NCBI GenBank assembly: GCA_005281725.1
Contig: SSBO01000001.1
Span: forward strand, 4,572,399 to 4,636,398
Reading direction: 5' to 3'
Source of the DNA: Wuchereria bancrofti
Lineage: Eukaryota > Nematoda > Chromadorea > Rhabditida > Onchocercidae
DNA length: 64,000 nt
This document shows positions 22,836-34,600 of the stretch, piece by piece. How positions within the stretch are numbered: position 1 is the first letter of the stretch; the number at the start of each line of letters is the position of its first letter. Both the position numbers and the translations under genes were made by a program. The notes under the pieces are model-generated. The model ran no database searches. It worked only from the letters and a program-made list of their open reading frames with translations, and was not told the DNA's origin.

Positions 22836-25597
22836 TGCTAGTGAGTAGTGAAACCATATTAATGAAACTAAAATATCAGGTTAGTTGGACATTACTTCAC
22901 TTTTCACCCTTTTTCTGTGCCTTCATTTTTTCAAGTGTTTTTTTTTCCCATCTTCAGTTCTTTGAAAAAACAAGGTTTTTTTCTTCGTTATTGTCAGACG
23001 ACGGTCTTCATGGCTTATTCCAGTACGATTACATATTTAACTGGCAGCACTGAAGTAAAAAGTAACATAAAATATGGTTTCTTCGCCTCATGCAGTCACT
23101 AAAAAAGAGTACAGAAAGGGAAAAAATAGCTGACAGTTTAAAAAGTTGAACTCATGAAATTCATGCAAACTAAGTGTTTAAAGAAGCATATTTTTATTGT
23201 TTATTTGTATTTCATACTTCAAAAAATGATACGACGAGTTAATTATATTTTTCAATAAGAAACGCCATTCTCAAATTCGGCAGTCAACTCAGGCAACATT
23301 GAAATTGAAAACTGCATTAGCTGAAATTAAAAATAGCATTCCAATCGTCGTTTTAGTTTAACTCTGAATTCTATGGGAATAGAACATAAGAAGTGGGAAG
23401 AGCTTACAAATCTTCATGTAGTAAGTGATATTAGGATATCGTTTCTCAAACTTCCCAGTATATTGAGATTCGCCTAAGTTTTTGCTTATTGATTAATCTT
23501 TTGCAATAATTACCAATTACAATTGTTGATCGGTTTTTGGACAACAAATTCTATATATTGTATTATTTTTTTCTAGATCGTCTTTTTGTTCATCACTTTG
23601 TACGATCAGAAGGTGGATGCGATTTTCTTTTTATTTTACCATTTATTGTACTCATTTTGAAGTGCCTGCTTTCAAAATATGTCGCGTTTTATTCATTCTT
23701 TGGCCTTAGATCCTGTCTATATCCCTCTAGATAATTGCTTTCCGGAATTCCAGCTTCAAGTAAATAAACCAGAGTTATGCAGCAAATAGTAATTTTCCAT
23801 AAAAGAAATCAAAAATTACGAATGTATTCTGTTTGAATGGGTAACTTCACTGCTCCTCCGTTGGTCATTTATTTGATTCAAACTTCATGACTGTTTTACT
23901 TTGTAAAAAATATATTTGTGAAAAGGCAGAAAATGAGAAAATTTCTTTGTGTGTTACTTCCTTGCAGTCATCCTTCCTCGGATTGGCATTGAAATATAAA
24001 ATCTGTCACAGACAAAATGGAAGGTCTTCATAAGTAAACTGAACTACATCAAAGCATAGCTGAAATTATTGCTTACATCTGATAAAGCAGTTATAAATTT
24101 TTATAATATCTACGAGTAGGAGACTACACTGAATTGGTAGTAAACGCCATGCATGTATATCGAGAATGATTCTTTGACGATATCGTATGCTTGTCTCCTC
24201 ATGATCCATTTTCATTGGGGATCGTAGGATGGATAAGAATGATTTGTAAGGAACAAGAACCTTATCGTTTAGCATCTCTCGGCAGAAGTTATAAAAGTTT
24301 GGGTTTGTTCAACACGAGAGTAGAGTGCGGGTCTAAAGTGGCAGAGAGCGGTTGACATCTGCTATAAGCATAGCAGAGTTGAAGAATAATTAAAGTTACG
24401 CTCTCAATTTCAGCCGAAGGATAAACTCGAATATCACTATGAATCTAGTTAGCACAGTCTAGATGTTTCAATCTTTTTGCAATTCTTTTGGTAGTACGAT
24501 AAAATGACAGAAATGCAGAAGGTGCAATCCCGCCACAATTAAGTTGCAAAGAGGGGATTTAGATGTTGAATCCAACTTATTGAACTGACCCGATCGGGAG
24601 ATATAATGCCAGTAAATCAAGACGAGCTTTCCCCCGGAACATCACGATACTTCTTTTGCTTTTTTACTCGTTGCATGCTACGCTGCGTTGCGGTTGCGTT
24701 GCGTGTTGTTGAGTTGTCAGTGCGGTTGGGTTGGTTGTGTCATAGTTTGGGATTTACCAAGCGATTGAAAGAATAAGTGGTGGACGCTGACGGAGCAGTA
24801 TTGTGGTTTGATGGGTAATGTGAGCTATAATAATGCGTCAAAGAAGTAACTTAGAATTGAAAAGATACCTTAGTTGTACAGCTTTAATTTTTCACTGATT
24901 TTTTACAGTAAAAGATATTTGATTTGTTAGGCATCTTACTCGAAATGAAACTGTGTAATGTTAGTAGAAGAGGATTGCTCTTCGTGGCTTTATAAGTGAG
25001 ATTAATAAGCTCCGTAACTCCCGTTATTTTGATCGTTTATAAATTGTGAGAAGAAAGAACAAATGAAGCAGAATGGTTTAATAGATAATGTGGAAAATTT
25101 TTGCTGTGAAGTATATAAGTAAACATGCTCCTATATTTAATGCAGAAAGGTAATGGCCATACTAGAAAAGTTCTTCCAGTCTTCAATATGAAAGGGGATG
25201 GACCACAGCCTCTTTTTACCTGACACTTTTAACTGCCATTTCTTTTTTGCAACGTATATGTAAAGTAAGGATATTTCGCTTTTAGCTAGGAATTCGCACA
25301 GATGTACTAAACTACACGAATGAATGATGTTTTTTCTTGAGAATAAAATGGAGTTAAAATTAGAAGTTTAAGTTGCTGCTGAGCTAACTGCATTTACTGT
25401 TGTCAACTTGTCCTTTTCTTAGGTCAAATAAAATTATTTAATGCTTAAATCCTTTTATTGTTTTATTAAGTTTTACTAGATTTTAGCGTCCTGAAACCCG
25501 TGAGGTCTTAATTTTTCTTATTTATGGTGCAAAATTCTGCTGAAGAGCATCCAGATTTGGTCAAAAGCTTGAATTATATATTATTTCAGGCCCGAGA
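22836..25597. other. Intergenic and 5' region of the intact CK1 gene
   Basis: No supported exon. A GC- and GT-rich island at about 24670-24745 (repeated GCGTTGCG/GGTTG) stands out from the AT-rich surroundings and could be promoter or 5' UTR of the CK1 gene. An acceptor (TTATTTCAG, 25581-25589) precedes the start codon by eight bases. Confidence 0.4.
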
Positions 25598-27816
25598 ATG
25601 GCGGGCGTTGCTACCAATTCCCGTGATTTTATTGTTGCAACAAAATATAAACTAATTCGTAAAATAGGTTCTGGTTCATTTGGTGACATATATTTGGCTA
25701 TAAATATCACAAATGGTGAAGAAGTTGCTGTTAAAATGGAATCCAGCAAGGTTGTTTAAGATCATTTGTACTAAGGTTAAATATCGCATAGCAGAACAGT
25801 TATATCTCTCAAAAAAATGTGAATCTGAGAGGGAGATTTCTGGGATTTTAAGAATTTAAAAAAAAAGCAGTTTTCAGGCACGCCATCCACAGCTTCTTTA
25901 TGAGAGCAAGGTGTACAAAATTCTGCAGGGCGGAGTTGGTATACCACACATACGATGGTGAGCTCTTTGATGTTTATTATAATCATATCCGAAATATGTA
26001 TAAATGTGTATATTTTTGCGGAATTTAAGCATGAAGACAATAGAAGTGAACATTCCTTCCTCAAGTCATATAAATATTCAGTACTGCAAAAATGATTTGA
26101 CTGGAAATTACAGTGACGTTCATGGAGCAGCTAGTTTGAGACTGGTTACATCGAGATATCAAGAAGATGTTTGAGTGAAAACCTTTGCCAGTTCAGAACT
26201 TTGTTTTTAGAACATGTTATCCGTTTGGAAAGTGTTTCTGTGAATAATTTTTTAGGTATGGTACGGAACGGGAATACAATGTCTTGGTAATGGACTTATT
26301 AGGTCCTTCATTAGAGGATCTATTCAATTTTTGCAGTCGTCGTTTTACAATGAAAACTGTGCTAATGCTAGCAGATCAAATGATTGGACGCATTGAATAT
26401 GTCCACGTTAAAAACTTTATTCATAGAGACATCAAGGCAAGTTATTAGAAAGATCCGATCAATTTTGGAAGTTCTGCTTTTTAAGGTAGATTTCTCTCAG
26501 TGAGCATTCGTTGCTAAAGAACGGAACAGTAACATCCTCTGGGTCTGTTTATGAACAATATTCTGAATAAGTTAAACTTGCAAGATATTTTGATTCTAAC
26601 AAATAACACTACAATAAATTATATCTATAAATACCATCGTGAAATGTTGTGTTTCTACAAAAGGAAATCCACATAGGCAGCTAATACCTCTCAGCCATTA
26701 TATTTGAGAGTTATAAATAGCTTTGATTTGTGTGTTTTTAGCCTGATAATTTTATGATGGGTATAGGACGACACTGCAATAAATTATTTTTAATTGATTT
26801 CGGTTTGGCTAAGAAATATCGTGACTCACGTACGCGAGCCCACATCCCGTATCGAGAAGATAAGGTATGTGTAGAATTATAACTTTACTGAAAATATTTT
26901 TTGACTGAAGTTTCATTGCTCTGTTATATTTCTGTCTAAAAAGGAAATAAATTTAGAATTTGACGGGAACAGCTCGATATGCATCAAACAACGCACATAT
27001 GGGCATTGAGCAGTCACGACGAGATGATATGGAATCGCTCGGATATGTTCTAATGTACTTCAACAAGTTAGTTAAAATTCAAATTTATATGACATTTCTC
27101 TGAATGCTGAATGTTGCTAAAAATAGTCGGTAAAATCTGAAGCATTAAAACGATTTTTTAGAGGAACACTTCCATGGCAAGGTCTAAAAGCTGCAACAAA
27201 GAAACAAAAGTATGAGAAAATCAGCGAAAAGAAAATGTCTACACCTGTTGAGGTAAGCATACAATGATTATGTGCTCGGCAAGTTATGTAGTTTCACATT
27301 ACCTTCACGATTTTAGCATTCTTATCTTTACAGCAGTGAATTAACTGGATATTTTAACTATTATAGGTGTTGTGCAAAGGATTTCCGGCGGAATTTGCTA
27401 TGTATTTGAATTACACTCGCGGTCTGCGATTCGATGAAGCACCTGATTATATGTATTTGCGGCAGTTGTTCCGCATTCTGTTTAGAACTTTGAATCATCA
27501 GGTAGTTGAATAGTGGAATGATTTTTTCTAAACTGTGTTCGTTGGAAATTTTCCTGCTTAGAAGTGTAATCGTATGATATCTTACTTTTAAAGGTAGGAA
27601 AAGGATTCTGTCCTTCAGTCTTCGCTTTTTCCGTGGAATGAATTATTTTTGCCTGAACTACCGAAATCGAATGTAGAGTGTCACTATTTTTAGTATGATT
27701 ATACATTTGATTGGACAATGTTGAAACAGAAAGCGGCGCAACATACAGCGGCAGCACTTGCTTTGGCTGGTTCGGGACAAGGTGGTGCGCAATCGGGCAC
27801 TGCTCCAGGTGTATGA
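25598..27816 (+). CDS. kin-19: Casein kinase 1 alpha (kin-19 type), complete
   Basis: Eight exons (25598-25750, 25878-25957, 26256-26436, 26742-26864, 26957-27066, 27162-27252, 27367-27501, 27694-27816) give 331 residues, the normal CK1 alpha length. All kinase landmarks are present: glycine loop [10 protein letters not shown], catalytic lysine in VAVKME (residue 46), HRDIKPDN (catalytic Asp about 136), DFG (Asp about 157), the CK1-specific RYASNNAH, and LPWQGLK. The C-terminal tail is rich in Ala, Gly and Gln. CK1 alpha is a constitutive Ser/Thr kinase in Wnt/beta-catenin and other signalling. The AATTCCCGTGAT start context follows an acceptor that may take a spliced leader. The exon 3 donor is GC (AAG|GCAAGT) and the acceptor is normal. 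Decayed paralogues lie on both sides. Confidence 0.97.
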
Positions 27817-28238
27817 GAGAAGTCGTGCTAATTGATGGAAGCACCATAATTATTGCAGATGTTCAAATACTGATTGAAAAGTGTTTTTACAAAGTTTTAT
27901 CTAAATTTCCCTCCGAAATCTTATCATTTTCCTTCCTGATTTTTCTCACAGCGTAGAATGTAGTGGAGTAACATCCGATGATCTTGTAAAGATGTCAGTT
28001 TTTTAGTAATTCTGAGGGCACATGACTAAGTATTTTCAAAAAAGTAAAACCGCTCTGCAAATTTTCAGATTTCTGTTGATTTATTGAGAGTGTGCTCCAG
28101 CCGATATGAGCTTTTTAAGGGTAGATACCTTGTTTGGAGACTTAAGTTTCATTTTCTGTTTGATAACAAAATACCTTTTTCAAATAAGCTGCAACTTTTA
28201 AGGACATGTACAATGCGACGGCTAGTTTAAGCAACAAA
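27817..28238. other. 3' flank of the CK1 alpha gene
   Basis: No supported coding sequence. Confidence 0.4.
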
Positions 28239-28359
28239 GATTTTTTTGTGACAAAAATCGAATTTAATTTGTTCAAAAAAAAATCTAGAGAATATCTTGA
28301 TTTTTTTGTGACAAAAATCGAATTTAATTTGTTCAAAAAAAAAATCTAGAGAATATCTT
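28239..28359. repeat. Two-copy 60-base tandem duplication
   Basis: Units 28239-28298 and 28299-28359 are identical apart from one extra A in an A run. Each starts GATTTTTTTGTGACAAAAAT and ends AGAGAATATCTT. Near-perfect identity implies a recent event. Confidence 0.95.
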
Positions 28360-28877
28360 GATTATGTACAGAACGTATATGCTTCCATTGTATACCAGCT
28401 TCAAAAAATGTCTTGTTTTTACTCTTTTTTTCCAGATTTTGTTGACCAAGAAAGGACAATATAAAGTCCTTTCGTAGTCAACTGAAGTAATAGGAAATTA
28501 GCATTAAGACTGTTCTGTATACAGGAGAATTCATATTTTTTGTTTAAAAAACAACGAAAACTAATTTACCATATATGTTATGATTGGATTGATGCCATCA
28601 CCTACTTCTATATTTTTTTTTTCATCGGATGTTACGTTTCATTATGTGAAGAGTTCATTAATTGATTTATAAAGAAGTGAAATATAAGTCATTCTCACAC
28701 TAAACACGGGCAATGTTATTTAATACATTTTGATCGTATGTGGGATTGATTTTGTGGTAGTTATTCAATGGTTAGGGTCCTAGACTAGCATAGGATGTGA
28801 CGAAATAGTGACAAATAATAGTGTTGGAACATTTTGTAATGTTTGCAAGATGTGCAAAAATATTCAAAAGTTATTGA

Positions 28878-29084
28878 ATGTTTAGCCTGGAATTAATGCA
28901 ATTATCTCACGCAACTTGTAAAATTGCACAGTGGTCTGGATTGTGTAATTTGTCCAGTCTCAGAGTTGGTATAACGACTGTTGAGGAAGTCGTTATGTCG
29001 TTTTCGGGAGAAATACGCAGAGGCAATAGAACGTTAGAGGCAAGTTATCGTTATTTAGAGAACGTGGGAGCAAATAACGGGTGA
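28878..29084 (+). other. Isolated open frame ending at a donor, unrecognised
   Basis: A 68-codon open stretch runs into a good donor (AACGG|GTGAGT at 29080-29081). The peptide contains MSFSGEIRRGNRTLEASY and is not low-complexity. Joined to either plausible downstream acceptor it meets a stop or the wrong frame for the CK1 copy that follows. It may be the first exon of an unrelated or decayed gene, or chance. Confidence 0.2.
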
Positions 29085-29287
29085 GTTCCCACTGTAACAG
29101 AATGCGTTGATGTGTGAATTCTCATTACAGTAGAAATGACTTATTTCACTTTCAAATTTTACGAATCGTACTGATTATTGAGGTAATTTTTTTGTGATTG
29201 CGTATGAGTCAGTCATGTTGAATTTCAGAGTAATAAGTCGAAAAATCTCAGTTACACATTTTCAGTTCTTAAGTCTACTGATCTCTA

Positions 29288-32200
29288 ATGGAAGTTATCC
29301 GAAGGAATGATAGTTTTTATTCATATTACGGACAATGTCGTATATTGAATGTGCAAAGATCCAAAAAAATCTTCATTGCCATACGCCGTTCCGATGACCG
29401 TTATGTAGCCTTGAAAGTGGAAGAAATTTCCAATAGGGAGATTGAAGCAGCAAGCCAAGTATTTGATAGCATTTAACTTTGGTTCGCGTTTAAAATAAGA
29501 ATAAAATATGTTTGGAAGAAACAACTCACTATTTAATCTCCAGTATTGCATGAGTAAGTTTTAAACAACTGGAAAAGAACGGGTCAACTTGGCAGTCGTC
29601 AAACGGTCTTATTTTGGGCAAAGCTATCGTAATAGTGGTTAAAAAGTAATAATTTAATCACAAAGTAATAAATGGATAAATTCCCCAAAATGAGTAGTTA
29701 CTGTAATTATCATCCTGAAATTTGAAAGTTCTGTCTCACTCTTCTTTTACATTACTCCAATATGTTTGACATATATAAATATCGCATTGATAATAATTTT
29801 AAAATAATAGATATGTGACGAAATAATGCTGTATTAATTTTATCTAATTATGTAAGACCACCTGGTAATTACGAAATAATTGATGGTAACTTTTTGTTTC
29901 GTGGTGAAAACTCTAATAGGGCATTTAAAAAGATACCATTGAGTTAGTCCTAATAATTAGTTTTGAATATATTCAAATTTTTGGCTGAAGATTATAACAT
30001 GTAATTCAATTGACATATATAAAATGTTAGAGGTATGCTTCAGATATCGTTATGGCCATGTCACTAGTTATAAATTTGGAAAAAATAGGTAGTGATTATG
30101 TCTCAATTGGCAAGGATCACTAATATTCCTCAGTAGCACTGAGTAGTATTAATGGTGATATTACTAATACCGCATTTAAAACAAGTTTTCAATATATTTA
30201 GTTTTTATTTGGCTTTGGAAAACAATACTTCCTCGATTTGGCGCTTCACAGACTAAGGATTTATTTTCAGAGCTGTATAGGATTTTTATAAAATTGATTT
30301 AATTTGTAGACGTGAACATTTAAGTAGAAACTATTCCCAAATTTAATACTGCCTTATTTCTTTGTACCGTAACTTCAATATCTGAATACCTTCAAGCCAT
30401 CTATGAACACGCTTGATGCTTTAGTGATGTTTGGCAGTTCAACTGTCTATATCTTTTTCATGTGAGAAAGTATTGAAATTTCCAGTTCATTTATGTTTTC
30501 CTAATTGGCAGTTATGAAACTGATATCTTCAAATGTTCTGGTGATACTTTTTAATAGAACGTTAATGACTTAATAGTTAGTGATTGGAAATATTTCCTGT
30601 GCCGTCATTATCAGTTACATTGTGAACTTAATTACAAATATGGTATTCTACTGCTATTGCCGTAAAACTCTCATAAATAATTGAGTAGTAATGTCGTAAG
30701 ATACTTCGTTGAGCTATTGAATGCAAATATTGATACTAAAATTTTGATCAATAAAGGTACGAAATAAAACATAGGACTGCTTTATCTACTCTTATTCCTA
30801 CTTGGAATTTCTGCTCATTTGTTTCTGTTCAAAAACAAATGACTGATCTCCTCCTGTTAGATTGTTAGTTAAGATACTTAATTTTATAATTTACATTTTG
30901 TAAAAACTTTTTGAAGGTTATTAGGTGTTCATTCATAAATTCCACGTCATTTTTGCTTTTATTCTTTTCGCATCATATTATTTTTACATGCTTGCTTTAT
31001 CATATTACTGCAGTATAAGAAAAGAAGAAAGAATAATTTAAAACACGAGCATGCTGTTTACAGAAGTCTTCATGGAAGAGAGAGTACCACACGTTCACTG
31101 GTAGGTTTTCAATTTAAATTGGTTTCAGGCTAAAAACATGAATGGTGTTACTATAACTTTGCATTCAAGAGATCTACTTTTAAGTGATTTAATGTCGCTA
31201 TATGTAAAACATATTTCATGCTTCCAAATTATGGAGAATTATTTTCCCCTTATTATAGAGATAAACTGCTCATTTCAAGTGATTCTCATAACCTTTTCTG
31301 GCAGTTCATTAGCGGAGAACTATTTTATATGTGGTCACAAAAGTCTTTACTTCATCTCCATTATCGTTTTGAGCAGTCTCTATGTGCTCGTAAGCTATCA
31401 CGTGGCATGGTATTAATGGATTTACTATCATTTAGCATTTTGTCATCTTCGTATGTTATCAGAAGATGCATAACGTATATTGTAATAATGACTTGAAGTT
31501 TCACCGTTGAAATAGACGTGAAGTATGCATCAAAGACATTAAGTGGTACATAGTGGAAGTAAACAATATGATTAATTCCCGTCCATGTCGATGGTGGTTG
31601 AATTAAATATGGGATAGAATCTGGATGAATTAGTAAGAACTGCTTTTTTTAGGTTTGGAATAATTAATGGATATAAGGCAATGGTTATGGATCTTACTGG
31701 TCTTTCACTGGAAGAACTTTTTATCTATTGCAAGCGACGATTTAGCTTGAAAACAGTTTTAATGTTTGCTGATCAAATGTTGGGTCGAATACAGTCTTTC
31801 CATGATGCGGATTATGTTCATCGCGATCTTACGATATGACTTTTTCAATTTCAAATTATTTTTCATTTTACATTCTTCGTTGTAGCACACCTTTTTGAAA
31901 AGTGGAAATGCTTTTTTACTTTTTGTGAAATAACAACCAAAGTAGTTTGTTATTGCTGGGCATAGTTTGTTGATTCAGTGGTTCTCTTATACTTTTTAAC
32001 TCAGCTCAATTTAGTTATATTTCCAGTCATGTTATTTAGTTCCTTCCCCATAATACTCAAGATAAGTGTATAGCTTTTTTCAGCCAGATGCTTTTGTGAT
32101 GGGTATCGAAGAGAATTTCTCTAAAGTTTACTTAATAAATATGAAGTTGGCATCAAAATATATTAAGATTTCTGGTGGATATCGCATATTCCGTATAAGG

Positions 32201-33024
32201 AAGATATAGTAAAGAAGATATAGTTAATAGCTATGGCATCTGTTGTAAAATTTTTGAATATCGCAAAAGGGACTTAAATGTCATTTGATTTATAGAATTT
32301 TGATAAAACTATTATACGTAATAATTTCAGGAGTTTTTTGGTTCACCTTGCTTTGCATCTCTTAACAGACATTTGGGCACAATTGCATCCAAACGGGATG
32401 ATCTAGAATCTTATATGTATATACTTTTATATTTTCTTAAATAAGTTAGTCCATGGATTCGAAATAACTGGAGACATCATTTTCTTAATTTTTGTTTCTT
32501 TTTTTCATACGAAGCAGTTTCAGAGGGAATTTACCTTGGCAGATGTATGATGAACTTGAAAAGATTCTGGAAATCAAGATATCGATTACAACAGAGGTAG
32601 TTTTTCCTTAAATACCGAGCTGAAATTTTCATCTGCTTAAACGTTAGTTAAGATTTATTCTGTAAAATTCCGTGATGTCGTTTTCTGATAATGCTGTTGA
32701 CAAATTATTCAACTTATGTATCAGTTCTGATTAATCAAGCTGACACAGCTTTAATCGATTATCTATAATACCGGAAGAATTATTTTCACAATGTTCGATT
32801 ATTTCGATTATTTGCTTTTTGAGTCGAATTAAAAAGCACTTCGATTATCTCTAATTTTATTCATTGCAGATTCTTTGTCATGGATTACCTATTCAGTTCG
32901 CAACCGTATACTCAATTATTGTCGCACCCTGAAATTTGGCGATAAACCTGATTATTTATTTATTCGACAACTCTTTCGTGATTTATTCAAATCCTTAGCC
33001 TATAAAGTACCGCTTGAAGTCTAA
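29288..33024 (+). pseudogene. Divergent, broken casein kinase 1 copy (downstream copy)
   Basis: Seven pieces match kin-19 exons 1-7 at the same boundaries and mostly the same phases: 29288-29458 (keeps VALKVE but the glycine loop is lost, RSKKIF), 31014-31100, 31653-31833 (VMDLTGLSLEELF ... YVHRDL), 32084-32208, 32331-32440, 32524-32596 (GNLPWQ) and 32870-33024. Lesions: a frame shift inside exon 2; the donor after HRDL reads GATATG; Asn of PDN and Asp of DFG are replaced (PDA, NMK); a shift near the end of exon 4; the exon 5 donor reads ATAAGT; a shift and TGA in exon 7. Introns are longer than in the parent. Divergence exceeds that of a fresh duplicate. Some exons are well kept, so it may have lived for a time as a separate CK1-like gene. 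Confidence 0.85.
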
Positions 33025-34289
33025 GTTTTCAAAAGATTGACACCGTAAGAAGATTATGGAGAAGCTGGGAATTTCAAATAGAGATTCTTCAATATTTATT
33101 AGGTAAAAAATGAATTTCGAATAATTGTTGATATACATCAGTAGCTATCAATTTTTTCCAGGAAGATTGAATTTTGATTGGATGTCGCGTTATTGCGCAA
33201 AGCGACACTAGACAAAGTGCTTGACTGGATTTCCTTGAAGAACGAAATTGGAATCGGTTGTTATTAATTGACTTCATCTGCTCAAGATTTTTATTTAATT
33301 TTTACTTAAGTTGTTCATCAGTAAATATATGAATAAGTCCATTGCATCGGAAACATATACCCTCACATTAGTTGAAACAATTTTTAGCTAAACAACTGTC
33401 TTCCGTCAGCAGATAAGTTTACAATTTCCATGTGTCGAACTGTTCTTGAGCTCTTATTGATTTTTCGGATATATTGAGCTCTTCACAGAATTTCTTGATA
33501 TTATTTAGTTTACATCTAAAATTGAATTTCTGTTTTGGTTATGGTTTTTTCAAATTAAAATTTACTCTGGAAGCAGTAGTTCTCTTTCAAAGTTTTATGA
33601 TATATTAAGTATGAAATCTAGACAATCTAGATGTTTTGTGACATCAGAAGATATTTACGGAAAGTGTAATGAATGTTCTCAAAGTGTGTGACATATTGGT
33701 TGTGAAATTTAAACAATCTTTAGTCTGTTATCTCAAAATATGGTGTTAAACTTGTCATTTCTCGAAATTCTTTCGACTATAATTACGTCGCTAGTGTGTT
33801 CTGATGTATTCTTCTACGAGTATCCAAAAAAGTAAAACATGCTAGTTTTTTAAGCACTGCCAAAATCAATGATTTACTGACACGACATCTATAATTTACT
33901 GATATGACAATTTCAACTTCCTTTGATGTCCGATGCTTTAAAGTGGAAAGTTGAAAAAAAAACTTGTTGATTTGAATCCCAAGGCATAGGAATGTTTAGT
34001 AGTTGGAAAACATAGAGTTCTCTTATTTAATAAACTGTTTATTAGAAACATTAATCTTTATCAATCTTCTGAAAGCCTTCTATGTTAAGACCTCATAAAT
34101 CTACACCTGAATCTCACAACTCACCGCAATACTTTTTTTGATAAATTAGATTAGTAAAATTGCTTGATGTCGCGAATTTTATATCGTGAAACTCTAAATT
34201 ACTATATGAGAGTTGAAAATGTAAGAAACATGTTATATGAAATTTCGCAAGTAATGTTTATACCTTGAACCTTTTGTTTGCAATCTTAT
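33025..34289. other. Intergenic, no supported gene
   Basis: AT-rich. Nothing recognised on either strand. Confidence 0.5.
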
Positions 34290-34600
34290 GTTTAGGCCGA
34301 TTATTCTTTCGGCAGGGTTAACCTATATTTTTTTTTTACTTCATGTATTTTGTTTACTCATATTGCTTGCTATATAAGGAGATCACCAAAAAGGCGCCAT
34401 TGTTTTGTTTTGATCAAGAAAGGGGGCATTGTTTGTTTGAATCAAGAACGAAGATAGTTCAACTTCGATTCGTCGTCTATCGACAAGTTATTGTGCTACA
34501 ACTTCGATTCGTCTCTGTCAAGTCATTGTATTATTGTTTCTGCTAATAAAGGAATTATTATATTCCTCTGTTACCCCACACATTTACACCTCATCCAACG
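34290..34600 (+). mobile_element. Possible solo LTR or LTR-like fragment
   Basis: In order: a TATATAAGG box (about 34371), two related copies of a GCATTGTTTGTTTGAATCAAGAA-type unit (about 34394-34450), two copies of ACTTCGATTCGTC spaced 39 bases apart (34462 and 34501), an AATAAA (about 34545), then an AT-rich end and a CCCCACACA. TATA box, repeated R/U5-like segment and polyadenylation signal within 250 bases is LTR-like. No gag/pol frame, primer-binding site or second LTR was found nearby, so it would be a solo element. It is not assigned to a family. Confidence 0.3.
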
